A DNA stretch of 47,596 nucleotides, taken from assembly GCA_964476705.1 (NCBI GenBank), contig CAYZBM010000006.1:1-47596 (forward strand), written 5' to 3'. Below the pieces are notes generated by a model. The model saw nothing but the letters and a program-made list of their open reading frames with translations. It did no database searches and was not told the origin of the DNA. Of this stretch, positions 26,529 through 34,108 are shown piece by piece; position 1 is the first letter of the stretch; every line of letters begins with the position of its first letter. The DNA is from CAYZBM01 sp964476705. GTDB taxonomy: Bacteria > Pseudomonadota > Alphaproteobacteria > Rickettsiales > UBA6187. The position numbers and the translations under genes are program-made.

Positions 26529-27249
26529 ATCTTCTTTCCCTTGCTTTATATTCATTAAGTGCATCTTTAAAATTTTGCGCTTTAAAATCCGGCCATAATA
26601 TATCAGAAAAAACTAGTTCCGTATATGCTAATTGCCATAATAAAAAATTACTCAATCTTTTCTCAAATCCTGTACGGATTAACAAATCAGGATCCGGAAT
26701 ATTTTTAGTATAAAGATGAGTATCTAGCAGATTTTCATCAATATTATCAATAGCTATTTTGCCTGCTTTTACATCATTTGCTATATCTTTTACTGCACTA
26801 ATAATTTCTTGCCTAGAACCATAACTCAAAGCTATACATAAATTTAAGCCAGAATTATTTTTAGTAACATTCTCAATATTGGCTATTTTTTGGCAAATAT
26901 CGCTTGGCAATTTAGATAAATCACCAATAACTTTAACTTTAATTTCAGCCTTATGATAATCATCAAAATGGTTATCTAGATAATAACGCAACAGCTCCAT
27001 TAAATTATCAATTTCTTCTTTTGATCTTTGCCAATTTTCAGAAGAGAATGCATATAAGGTTAAATATTTAATCTTTTCTTCTCGACAACATTCTATAACC
27101 AATTGAACTGCTTCAGCACCTTTTTTATGGCCGAGATATCTAGGAAGGCCTTTATTTTTTGCCCATCTCCCATTACCATCCATAATTATTGCTACATGCA
27201 AATCATCATATTTGTTTATAATAGAATTGTTATCTTTCTTAAAAAACAT
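26518..27249 (-). CDS. uppS: Undecaprenyl diphosphate synthase
   Basis: A 243-residue cis-prenyltransferase that elongates farnesyl diphosphate with IPP to the C55 carrier lipid for peptidoglycan. The catalytic motif HVAIIMDGNGRWAKNKGLPR with its Asp, the YLTLYAFSSENWQRSKEEI block and the C-terminal DLLIRTGFEKRLSNFLLWQL motif are complete. It lies 19 bases after frr. Its presence with dxr shows that this organism makes its own lipid carrier. The product supports cell-wall synthesis, consistent with the dipeptidase at 8856. Confidence 0.97.
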   Translation of the reverse strand: MFFKKDNNSIINKYDDLHVAIIMDGNGRWAKNKGLPRYLGHKKGAEAVQLVIECCREEKIKYLTLYAFSSENWQRSKEEIDNLMELLRYYLDNHFDDYHKAEIKVKVIGDLSKLPSDICQKIANIENVTKNNSGLNLCIALSYGSRQEIISAVKDIANDVKAGKIAIDNIDENLLDTHLYTKNIPDPDLLIRTGFEKRLSNFLLWQLAYTELVFSDILWPDFKAQNFKDALNEYKARERRYGT

Positions 27250-27268
27250 ATTTTTTCAAATATAAGAA

Positions 27269-27826
27269 CTAGCCAGAAATTATATCTTTTTCTTTATGCG
27301 CTAAAACTTCATCAACTTGTTTGATAAAACCATCAGTAATTTTCTGGATTTGTTCTCCAAAATCTCTGTGTCCATCTTCAGTTATTTTATTATCTTTTTC
27401 CATTTTCTTTAAACCATCCATACCATCTCTACGCACATTTCTAATCGCAACTTTAGATTTTTCAGCATATTGATGCGCAACTTTTACTAATTCTTTTCTT
27501 CTTTCTTCACTTAAATCTGGCATAGGAACACGGATTAGATTTCCATCACTTGCAGGGTTTAAGCCAAGACCTGAGCTTGATATTGCTTTTTCAACTAATT
27601 GAACATTAGTTTTATCCCAAACTTGTACCGTGATTAACCTAGCCTCTGGAACGTTAACTGTGGCAACTTGATTTAGCGGCATACGGCTACCGTAAACTTC
27701 AACTGTAATCCGATCAAGAAGTGAAGCATTAGCCCTACCTGTACGCAAACCTTTAAGGTCATTATGTAAGGCAGTTATTGCACCGTCCATCCGTTTTTTT
27801 AAATCATTTACTAGTTCATTAGCCAT
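27269..27826 (-). CDS. frr: Ribosome recycling factor
   Basis: A 185-residue protein that, with EF-G, splits post-termination ribosomes. Typical motifs are seen: LKGLRTGRANASLLDRI near the N-terminus, GSRMPLNQVATV and the C-terminal helix KKMEKDNKITEDGHRDFGEQ. Length is exactly that of the family. An AAGGAGAT ribosome site lies 4 bases before ATG 27826. It precedes uppS on the same strand and is separated from pyrH by a 150-base palindromic stretch. Confidence 0.97.
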   Translation of the reverse strand: MANELVNDLKKRMDGAITALHNDLKGLRTGRANASLLDRITVEVYGSRMPLNQVATVNVPEARLITVQVWDKTNVQLVEKAISSSGLGLNPASDGNLIRVPMPDLSEERRKELVKVAHQYAEKSKVAIRNVRRDGMDGLKKMEKDNKITEDGHRDFGEQIQKITDGFIKQVDEVLAHKEKDIISG

Positions 27827-27844
27827 AATTATCTCCTTAAAATA

Positions 27845-27983
27845 TATAGTAGTTAAATCTTATAATTGCTTATTCATGGATCCCCAATAAAATACTTAAT
27901 ATTTTTTGGGGATAAGTAATCTCTAAGAAATGATTTTAATAATATTTGTATTATAGGTAAATCATTTCCAAGATATTACTTAC
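27845..27983. repeat. Palindromic region between frr and pyrH, divergent family 1 copy in reverse
   Basis: Two stacked inverted repeats are present: ATCCCCAA (27880-27887) with TTGGGGAT (27906-27913), and GAAATGATTT (27927-27936) with AAATCATTTC (27959-27968), the latter extending outward towards AAGTAAT/ATTACTT. The ATGGATCCC...GGGAT core and a TATAGTA at 27845 match family 1 read backwards, with a shortened loop. It reaches the pyrH stop codon. It may act as a processing or termination structure between the two genes. Confidence 0.55.
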
Positions 27984-28684
27984 TTGATTATTGTAAAAGT
28001 TCCCTTACCCAAAGCAGTATTTAAAAAAGCACCTTCTTTATGAATTGAAAATACCACAATTGGTATATTATTTTCGCGTGCCAGTGATATAGCCGAGGCA
28101 TCCATAACTTTCAAATCATCAGTTAAAACATCTTTATATGATAAAGTCTCATATCTACTCGCATTTTTATCTTTTTTAGGATCTGCGGAATATACTCCAT
28201 CAACTTGTGTGGCTTTAAATATAGCATCACAATTCATTTCAACAGCGCGTAATGCTGCCGCAGTATCGGTAGTAAAAAAAGGATTACCAGTGCCGCCAGC
28301 AAAAATAACAATCCGGCCTTTTTCCATATGTCTTACTGCTCTTCTTCTAATATAAGGCTCGCAAATTGTAGTCATAGGAATTGCCGATTGAACCCGACTT
28401 ATAACTCCCATTTGATCTAAAACATTTTGAATCGCTAAGGCATTCATTATGGTAGCAAGCATTCCCATATAATCAGCGCTAGCTCGTTCCATACCAGCCT
28501 CAGACGCCGACATTCCACGAAATATATTCCCGCCCCCTACAACCAAACAAACTTCTATTCCTTTAGCTTGAACATCTTTAATATCATGACAAATCCGGCG
28601 AATACAATCAAGATCATGACCAAAGGGTTTACTGCCCATCAAAGCTTCACCTGACAATTTTAATAATATCCGCTTGTAACCCAT
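27980..28684 (-). CDS. pyrH: Uridylate kinase
   Basis: A 234-residue amino-acid-kinase-family UMP kinase making UDP. The N-terminal ILLKLSGEALMG, VVGGGNIFRGMSASEAGMER and the AGGTGNPFFTTDTAAALRA nucleotide/phosphate motifs are intact, followed by KATQVDGVYSADPKKD. Length is normal. ATG at 28684 is preceded by AAGG. A weak promoter (TTGCTA, 17 bases, TAGAAT at 28701-28729 on the - strand) would leave a very short leader. A terminator and repeats separate it from tsf, so it is probably transcribed independently of rpsB-tsf. Confidence 0.97.
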   Translation of the reverse strand: MGYKRILLKLSGEALMGSKPFGHDLDCIRRICHDIKDVQAKGIEVCLVVGGGNIFRGMSASEAGMERASADYMGMLATIMNALAIQNVLDQMGVISRVQSAIPMTTICEPYIRRRAVRHMEKGRIVIFAGGTGNPFFTTDTAAALRAVEMNCDAIFKATQVDGVYSADPKKDKNASRYETLSYKDVLTDDLKVMDASAISLARENNIPIVVFSIHKEGAFLNTALGKGTFTIIK

Positions 28685-28843
28685 ATTTTTACCTTAAATG
28701 ATTCTAAAAAAACCTATAGTATCTAGCAACTAATAGACTAAATTAAATCACTTGTTAAGGTAAAAACAACTGTACACTGATTTTTTTAAGCTATGGGCTT
28801 TTAAGAAAAAATATAATGGCGAATTATTATATCACTGAATTAT

Positions 28844-28972
28844 TTAGAAATTCTTCCTATCTTGAGGAGGAGTATCTTTAATATCCTTCATAAAATCTTT
28901 AGAAACATTCTTTTCGTTTAAAAAGAAATCATCCCAACTTATTTTCTTAGGCTTTTGTGTATTATCGATCAA
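28844..28972 (-). CDS. Small protein resembling the C-terminal tail of a VapB-type antitoxin
   Basis: A 42-residue frame starting at TTG 28972, with a good AAAGGAG ribosome site 6 bases upstream. The sequence ISWDDFFL, KDFMKDIK and TPPQDRKNF follows the pattern (SWDxFF...DFMxxR...PPQxR) seen in the toxin-binding tails of AbrB-like VapB antitoxins. The DNA-binding beta-domain that should precede it is missing, and repeat family 1 begins 20 bases upstream. It is either a truncated remnant or a free-standing mini-antitoxin. No partner toxin gene is adjacent. Confidence 0.5.
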   Translation of the reverse strand: MIDNTQKPKKISWDDFFLNEKNVSKDFMKDIKDTPPQDRKNF

Positions 28973-28992
28973 AGTTTTCTCCTTTTTAAAAA

Positions 28993-29290
28993 TATAGTAG
29001 ATCAAGGAATAATTTACCTCTAATCAATAATTATTAAATTATTTCTATGATGCTACATATCCTGAAAAAACATATACTTATAATACTATTTATATTTTGT
29101 TCAGGATCCATAATATAGCTCATTTCAATCATGAAATACTATAGTAGATCAAGGAATAATTTACCTCTAATCAATAATTATTAAATTATTTCTATGATGC
29201 TACATATCCTGAAAAAACATATACTTATAATACTATTTATATTTTGTTCAGGATCCATAATATAGCTCATTTCAATCATGAAATACTATA
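28993..29290. repeat. Perfect tandem duplication of a family 1 repeat (2 x 147 bp)
   Basis: Units 28993-29139 and 29140-29286 are identical. Each begins TATAGTAGATCAAGG, contains CATATCCTGAAAAAACATA paired with the TTTTGTTCAGGAT arm, and ends in TACTATA. The terminal TATA is shared at the junction. The right half is a recognisable variant of copy C, and the left half differs. Absence of any difference between units points to very recent duplication, or possibly to an assembly artefact. Confidence 0.9.
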
Positions 29291-29294
29291 TAAC

Positions 29295-29351
29295 AAAAAA
29301 ATCCCGCAAAATAAACAATCTATTAAAATAGACGTTATTTATACGGGATTC
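29295..29351 (-). terminator. Rho-independent terminator of rpsB-tsf
   Basis: On the - strand, a GAATCCCG arm and a CGGGATT arm close a long AT-rich stem (inner TCTAT/ATAGA pairs) followed by a run of seven T. It lies about 40 bases past the tsf stop, so it should end the rpsB-tsf message before the repeats and pyrH. Confidence 0.85.
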
Positions 29352-29389
29352 TTTAGAAACTTTAATTATGCAGTAATTATGTAGATGAT

Positions 29390-30322
29390 TTAAGAATTAT
29401 TAGCTACCGCTGCAACTTCAGCTGCAAAATTCTCTTCTTTTTTCTCAATACCTTCGCCTAATTGGAAGCGAACATAAGAAGTAAGAGTAATTGGGCTACC
29501 GGCTTCTTTGCTAGCGGCCTCAATAACTTGCTTTATTTGGGTTTTACCATCAATCACAAATAATTGCTCAAGTAGAACTACCTCAGCATAATATTTACGA
29601 ATTCTGCCTTCAATCATTTTAGCAATAACTTCATCAGGTTTGCCAGAAGCTTTAGCTTGTTCAGTTAAAATTTCTTTTTCTTTATTAACTAAATTTTGAT
29701 CTAAGCTTTCAATATTTAATGATTCTGGACGAGAAGCCGCTATATGCATAGCTATTTGCTTGCCTAATTTTTGAATAACTTGTTTGTCACCTTGACTTGA
29801 AAAAGCAACTAAAACACCAATTTTACCAGCAGTAGGTAATACAGCATTATGAACATAACTAATTACTACATCGCCAGATATTTTAGCACAACGTCTTAAT
29901 TGTAGATTTTCACCAATAACACTTACATGCTCGATAATATCTTCAGCAACAGTTTTGCCATTTTCTAGTTTTACTGCTTTTAATACTTCAACATCAGCAG
30001 GAGTTTTCAAGGAAACATTAGCTATTTTTTGTGCCAAAGCTTGGAACTTATCATTCTTTGCTACAAAATCAGTTTCTGAGTTAAGCTCAATTACAGCCGC
30101 CTCTGAAGAATTATCATTACAAGCAATAACTACTAAACCTTCAGCCGCAACTCTTCCTGATTTTTTTTGTGCAGCAGCTAGACCTTTTTTACGCAACCAA
30201 TCAGTTGCTTGTTCTAGACTACCTGCATTTTCAGTTAGCGCTTTTTTGCAGTCCATCATTCCAGCTCCGGTTTTTTCACGAAGCTCTTTAATATCTGCAG
30301 CAGAAAAATTAACTTGAGACAT
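29390..30322 (-). CDS. tsf: Translation elongation factor Ts
   Basis: A 310-residue nucleotide-exchange factor for EF-Tu. The N-terminal UBA-like domain with IKELREKTGAGMMDCKKAL and the central ELNSETDFVAKNDKFQ exchange motif are complete, including the TDFVA core. ATG at 30322 is preceded by GGAGA. It lies 65 bases after rpsB, the common bacterial pairing. Its C-terminus ends in a short Ala/Glu-rich tail. Confidence 0.97.
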   Translation of the reverse strand: MSQVNFSAADIKELREKTGAGMMDCKKALTENAGSLEQATDWLRKKGLAAAQKKSGRVAAEGLVVIACNDNSSEAAVIELNSETDFVAKNDKFQALAQKIANVSLKTPADVEVLKAVKLENGKTVAEDIIEHVSVIGENLQLRRCAKISGDVVISYVHNAVLPTAGKIGVLVAFSSQGDKQVIQKLGKQIAMHIAASRPESLNIESLDQNLVNKEKEILTEQAKASGKPDEVIAKMIEGRIRKYYAEVVLLEQLFVIDGKTQIKQVIEAASKEAGSPITLTSYVRFQLGEGIEKKEENFAAEVAAVANNS

Positions 30323-30387
30323 AATATTCTCTCCTAAAATAAAAATTAAATTATTTCTTTTTTTAAACTAAATTTTAATTAGACAAT

Positions 30388-31416
30388 TTAAGCTTTTTTA
30401 GCTTCTTTAGCCTCTGAAGTACCAGCTGGCTTTTTTAAAACTTTAGCTTTTTTAGTTTCAGTTGTAACTGGCTTTTTTGGCGCGGCAGCTTTTTTAGGAG
30501 CTTTAGCTTTAGTTTCAGTTTTCTCTTCTACCTCAGCTTCTACAACCACCTCAGCTTTAACCTGCTCTACTGGAGCTGCTTTTTTCTCAACTTTTACCGC
30601 ATCTTTATTGCCGTTTTGATTAACTTTCTTTTTGCTAGAGATTTTTTTGATATCGCCATCACCAAATACATTATCACCGCCCTTAGCATCAGCTCTAGCA
30701 CCCATATCAACACCAGCTGCAGATAAACCTTCTTGAATACCAAGTAAAGCGGCGTCTGAAAGTAATTTGCAATAAAGTTCAATAGCTCTAGTTGCATCAT
30801 CATTACCAGGAATTGGGAAATCAATACCATCAGGATTTGAGTTACTATCCAAAATAGCAATAACAGGAATTCCTAATTTTTTAGCTTCAGCCATAGCTAA
30901 AGCTTCTTTATTAGTATCAATAACAAATAATAGATCAGGTTTACCACCCATATCCATAATTCCACCTAAAGAACGTCTTAGTTTTTCTCTTTGTCTTTCA
31001 AGATCCAAGATTTCTTTCTTAGTAAGACCAGCCGTATTTTCAGTTAAATGAGATTCTATATCACGTAAAGTTTTGATTGAGCCAGAAACTGTATTCCAGT
31101 TTGTAAGCATACCACCTAACCAACGGTGATTAACATAATATTGTCCACAACGTTTTGCCGCATCAGAAATTAAGTCAGATGCTTGTCTTTTAGTTCCAAC
31201 GAATAGAACTCTTCCATTAGCTTTAACTACTTCATAAACCACATTAAGGGCTTTATGTAATAAAGGAACAGTTTGTTGTAAGTCAATGATATGTATACCA
31301 TTACGGCTACCAAATAGATAAGAAGCCATTCTTGGGTTCCAGCGCATAGTCTTATGACCATAATGCACACCAGCTTCTAACAAATCACGCATTGAAAATT
31401 TAGGTAGATCTACCAT
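30388..31416 (-). CDS. rpsB: 30S ribosomal protein S2 with long C-terminal extension
   Basis: The S2 core (about residues 1-240) is normal: MRDLLEAGVHYGHKTMRWNP, VNHRWLGGMLTNWNT, PDLLFVIDTNKE and a DGIDFPIPGNDDA segment. After it comes a tail of about 100 residues of low complexity, rich in Lys, Ala, Glu, Val and Pro, giving 342 residues in total. Alphaproteobacterial S2 often has a modest extension, so this one is long but not alien. It is first gene of the rpsB-tsf unit, with a candidate promoter about 120 bases upstream. Confidence 0.96.
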   Translation of the reverse strand: MVDLPKFSMRDLLEAGVHYGHKTMRWNPRMASYLFGSRNGIHIIDLQQTVPLLHKALNVVYEVVKANGRVLFVGTKRQASDLISDAAKRCGQYYVNHRWLGGMLTNWNTVSGSIKTLRDIESHLTENTAGLTKKEILDLERQREKLRRSLGGIMDMGGKPDLLFVIDTNKEALAMAEAKKLGIPVIAILDSNSNPDGIDFPIPGNDDATRAIELYCKLLSDAALLGIQEGLSAAGVDMGARADAKGGDNVFGDGDIKKISSKKKVNQNGNKDAVKVEKKAAPVEQVKAEVVVEAEVEEKTETKAKAPKKAAAPKKPVTTETKKAKVLKKPAGTSEAKEAKKA

Positions 31417-31532
31417 TGTATATACTCCGAAAAAATTAGGTTAAACCTCTGTAAAAATAAAGTAATAAAACCCCCTAAAGGGACCTAATATTACTTATAG
31501 ATAATTTTTACATGTGAAATAAAAGTAAGGGG

Positions 31533-31561
31533 CTTATAACGCAAACTAGACTTCATTGCAA
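31533..31561 (-). promoter_or_regulatory. Predicted promoter of rpsB-tsf
   Basis: On the - strand: TTGCAA (31556-31561), 17-base spacer, TATAAG (31533-31538). The leader to ATG 31416 would be about 110 bases, long enough for the autoregulatory structure that S2 mRNAs can carry. I cannot confirm such a fold here. Confidence 0.5.
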
Positions 31562-31584
31562 GCACAAAAAAGGCTTACAATCTA

Positions 31585-32787
31585 CTATCTTAACTGCAAC
31601 CGATCAAAAACCTCAATCAAAGCATCAACCAGCTTTTCCATCATTTCATCACTATGAAGTGGTGTTGGGGTAATTCTAAGCCGCTCAGTACCTTTAGGAA
31701 CGGTTGGAAAATTGATATGCTGAACAAATATATCAAACTCTTCAAGCAATATTTCAGAGGCTTTGCGGCACAAATCAGGATCTCCAATCATTACCGGTAT
31801 TATATGCGTACCATGATCCAAAAATGGTATATTACATTGTCTTAACATCGATTTAAGTTTAGCAACTTTTTCTTGTTGCAACTTTCTTTCAAGATTAGAT
31901 TCTTTGAGATGCCTAATGCTGGTAGCCGCTCCCATCGCAACCGAAGGTGGTAAAGCCGTAGTAAATATAAACCCAGGAGCGTAGCTTCTGATAGCATCAA
32001 CAAGAGTAGCATCCGCAGCTATATAACCACCTAAGCCACCATAAGCTTTAGCCAAAGTTCCTTGAATAATATCAACCTCATTAAGCAAGCCTTCTCTCTC
32101 AATAATCCCGCCACCTCTCGGACCATACATACCGACCGCATGAACTTCATCAACATAAGTAATTGCTGAATATTTCTTAGCTAAGGCACAGATATCAGCT
32201 ATAGGAGCAATATCAGCGTCCATTGAATATAAAGACTCTATAGCTATTAATTTAGGACGATTTTTATCAACTGATTTTAATAACTCTTCTAAATGCGCCA
32301 CATCATTATGACGAAATATATGTTTTTCACTTTTGCCCGAACGAATACCATCGATCATTGAAGCATGATTAGCTTGATCAGAAAACATTATAACATCTGG
32401 TAAAATAACCGCTAAAGTACTTAAAGTTGCTTGATTTGCAACATAACCAGAAACAAAAGCTAGAGCTTTTTCTTTTTGATGTAAATCCGCAAGCTCTTCT
32501 TCAAGCAAGACTACCGCATGATTAGTACCAGATATATTTCGAGTTCCTCCAGCACCAGTCCCCATAGTTTTTATGGCGTTGGCTGCAGCTTCTACAACTT
32601 TAGGATTTTGCCCCATGCCCAAATAGTCATTACTACACCATATGGCAACTTTAGTATCATTTTTAGAATGATTAACCGCCAAAGGAAAATCACCAACAGT
32701 TCGGGATAAATCAGTGAACTGGCGGTATCTACCTTCGCTTTTGACTTTCTCAACAGCATCAACAAAATATTGCGCGTAATCAACCAT
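31585..32787 (-). CDS. hemA: 5-aminolevulinate synthase
   Basis: A 400-residue PLP enzyme condensing glycine and succinyl-CoA, the first step of heme synthesis by the C4 route used by alphaproteobacteria. Family motifs are clear: WCSNDYLGMGQNPKVV, GTGAGGTRNISGTNHAV, TYVDEVHAVGMYGPRGGG and the PLP lysine in GTLAKAYGGLGGYI. Start is ATG 32787, giving the usual N-terminus MVDYAQYF. The same frame stays open for 81 more codons, up to TTG 33030, straight through a palindromic element. I treat that extension as untranslated but note it separately. It lies downstream of ctaA on the same strand. Confidence 0.95.
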   Translation of the reverse strand: MVDYAQYFVDAVEKVKSEGRYRQFTDLSRTVGDFPLAVNHSKNDTKVAIWCSNDYLGMGQNPKVVEAAANAIKTMGTGAGGTRNISGTNHAVVLLEEELADLHQKEKALAFVSGYVANQATLSTLAVILPDVIMFSDQANHASMIDGIRSGKSEKHIFRHNDVAHLEELLKSVDKNRPKLIAIESLYSMDADIAPIADICALAKKYSAITYVDEVHAVGMYGPRGGGIIEREGLLNEVDIIQGTLAKAYGGLGGYIAADATLVDAIRSYAPGFIFTTALPPSVAMGAATSIRHLKESNLERKLQQEKVAKLKSMLRQCNIPFLDHGTHIIPVMIGDPDLCRKASEILLEEFDIFVQHINFPTVPKGTERLRITPTPLHSDEMMEKLVDALIEVFDRLQLR

Positions 32788-32822
32788 ATAAATCTTGCAA
32801 AAAAAGAATTGATAGACGAAGC

Positions 32823-32973
32823 TTAACTTCAAAAAGCTTGTCCTCGATTTAGTCCAGGAAGCTAGGTGCCTCTGGGCCTTTACCCGCAGTGTACATAGAA
32901 GTACACGAGGACAAAAAGCGAGAAGTAAGACAGCCTGTCCTGAACTTGATTCAGGACCAATTTTTGAAGTTAA
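32823..32973. repeat. Palindromic element with 13-bp perfect terminal inverted repeats
   Basis: TTAACTTCAAAAA (32823-32835) and TTTTTGAAGTTAA (32961-32973) are exact complements bounding 151 bases. Inside are a hairpin with arms GTCCTGAA (32937-32944) and TTCAGGAC (32950-32957), and a core TGTACATAGAAGTACA followed by CGAGGAC. The composition is much richer in G and C than the surroundings. This is the architecture of the Rickettsia palindromic elements. It sits between ctaA and hemA. Confidence 0.8.
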
Positions 32974-32995
32974 TCTAAGTATATACGTAAAAATT

Positions 32996-34009
32996 TTACG
33001 CAATATAGTTAATAAATACAACAATAGCAAATATTATTATAGCCACTAATTGATGAAATAAGGCCAAAGGTACAAGAACATGAGTTAACAAAACTATTAC
33101 ACCCAATAAAAAACCTAAAAAGACAAAAAATCCCAAGGCCGTAGCGCCATAAATAAGTATTTTAGGCATATTCTTCTGCCGTTTTAGTAAAATTATAAGC
33201 AAAAAGACAAAACTAAGAGCAAAAACTATTATCGCACCCATTCGATGTTGAAATTGCACAGTTGCTGGATTATTTATAAAATTCACGTACCACGGAGTAT
33301 TAAACATAATGGAACTTGGTACATACTCACCATCCATCGTTGGATAAGTATTATAAATTAGGCCGGCATGGATACCAGCAACTAAACCACCCATCCCTAT
33401 TTGCATCACTACAAAAAATAAGATAATTCTAGCTAGCTTTTTGGTTTTTGAAAAATTTTGCAGTCCAGATCTTTTTAAGCCTTGACTATAAAAGGCCGCA
33501 ACTAAAATACAAGCCAGGATAAGGCAAGCAAACAACAAATGAAAACTGAGCATATAATTACTGACATAAGGTAAATCTTTCAAGCCAGATTTAACCATAT
33601 ACCAACCGATAACTCCTTGAGTTGCCCCTAAAAAAAATATTAAGGAAAAAATAGAGACCAATTTTTTACTTAGAGCTTTCTGATAAGCAAAATAAAATAA
33701 AGGCAAAATAAAAATAAGGCCAGCACAACGACCTAATAAACGGTGAAAAAATTCTAGCCAAAAAATTCCTTTAAATCCAGCCAAATCGATATTACTATTT
33801 TGCTCTTTATATTGCGGTGTTTCTTTATAACTATTAAATTCTTCTTGCCAAGCTATGTCACTAGTTGGCGGCAGCCAGCCCGTTATAGGTTTCCATTTAG
33901 TCATAGAAAGTCCAGAACCAGTAAGCCTAGTTAATCCACCAAGCACCACCATCAATATTACAACAATTGCACAGACATATAGCCAAATAGTTACTTTTTT
34001 TGCGAGCAT
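32996..34009 (-). CDS. ctaA: Heme A synthase
   Basis: A 337-residue polytopic membrane enzyme that oxidises the C8 methyl of heme O to make heme A for cytochrome aa3 oxidase. About eight helices are visible in two similar halves. Signature motifs include VVLGGLTRLTGSGLSMTKWK near the N-terminus, WLEFFHRLLGR with its histidine, GMGGLVAGIHAGLIYNTYPT and VQFQHRMGAI. This is the alphaproteobacterial (type 2) form. ATG 34009, with 99 bases to the divergent oxidase-like gene. It precedes hemA on the same strand, linking two steps of heme supply. Confidence 0.95.
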   Translation of the reverse strand: MLAKKVTIWLYVCAIVVILMVVLGGLTRLTGSGLSMTKWKPITGWLPPTSDIAWQEEFNSYKETPQYKEQNSNIDLAGFKGIFWLEFFHRLLGRCAGLIFILPLFYFAYQKALSKKLVSIFSLIFFLGATQGVIGWYMVKSGLKDLPYVSNYMLSFHLLFACLILACILVAAFYSQGLKRSGLQNFSKTKKLARIILFFVVMQIGMGGLVAGIHAGLIYNTYPTMDGEYVPSSIMFNTPWYVNFINNPATVQFQHRMGAIIVFALSFVFLLIILLKRQKNMPKILIYGATALGFFVFLGFLLGVIVLLTHVLVPLALFHQLVAIIIFAIVVFINYIA

Positions 34010-34055
34010 AAATTATAACACTAGTTGATTGATTGTTTATTATTTAGTAGGGTAC

Positions 34056-34095
34056 AGCAACTTTAGAGAATTTATTTATATTTAGCAACTTTAGA
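34056..34095. repeat. 12-bp direct repeat in the ctaA / oxidase-like divergent promoter region
   Basis: AGCAACTTTAGA occurs at 34056-34067 and again at 34084-34095, 28 bases apart, within the 99-base gap between two divergent genes. The spacing is close to three helical turns. It may be a paired binding site, though it could be chance in AT-rich DNA. Confidence 0.45.
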
Positions 34096-34108
34096 AATAT
34101 CCATTAAC

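Noticed and set aside
28993..29290. CRISPR-like direct repeat
   Set aside because: There are only two units, they are 147 bp and contiguous with no spacer, and they belong to a dispersed palindromic family.
29955..30317. 120-codon frame opposite tsf
   Set aside because: It is a low-complexity shadow produced by the codon bias of elongation factor Ts on the other strand.
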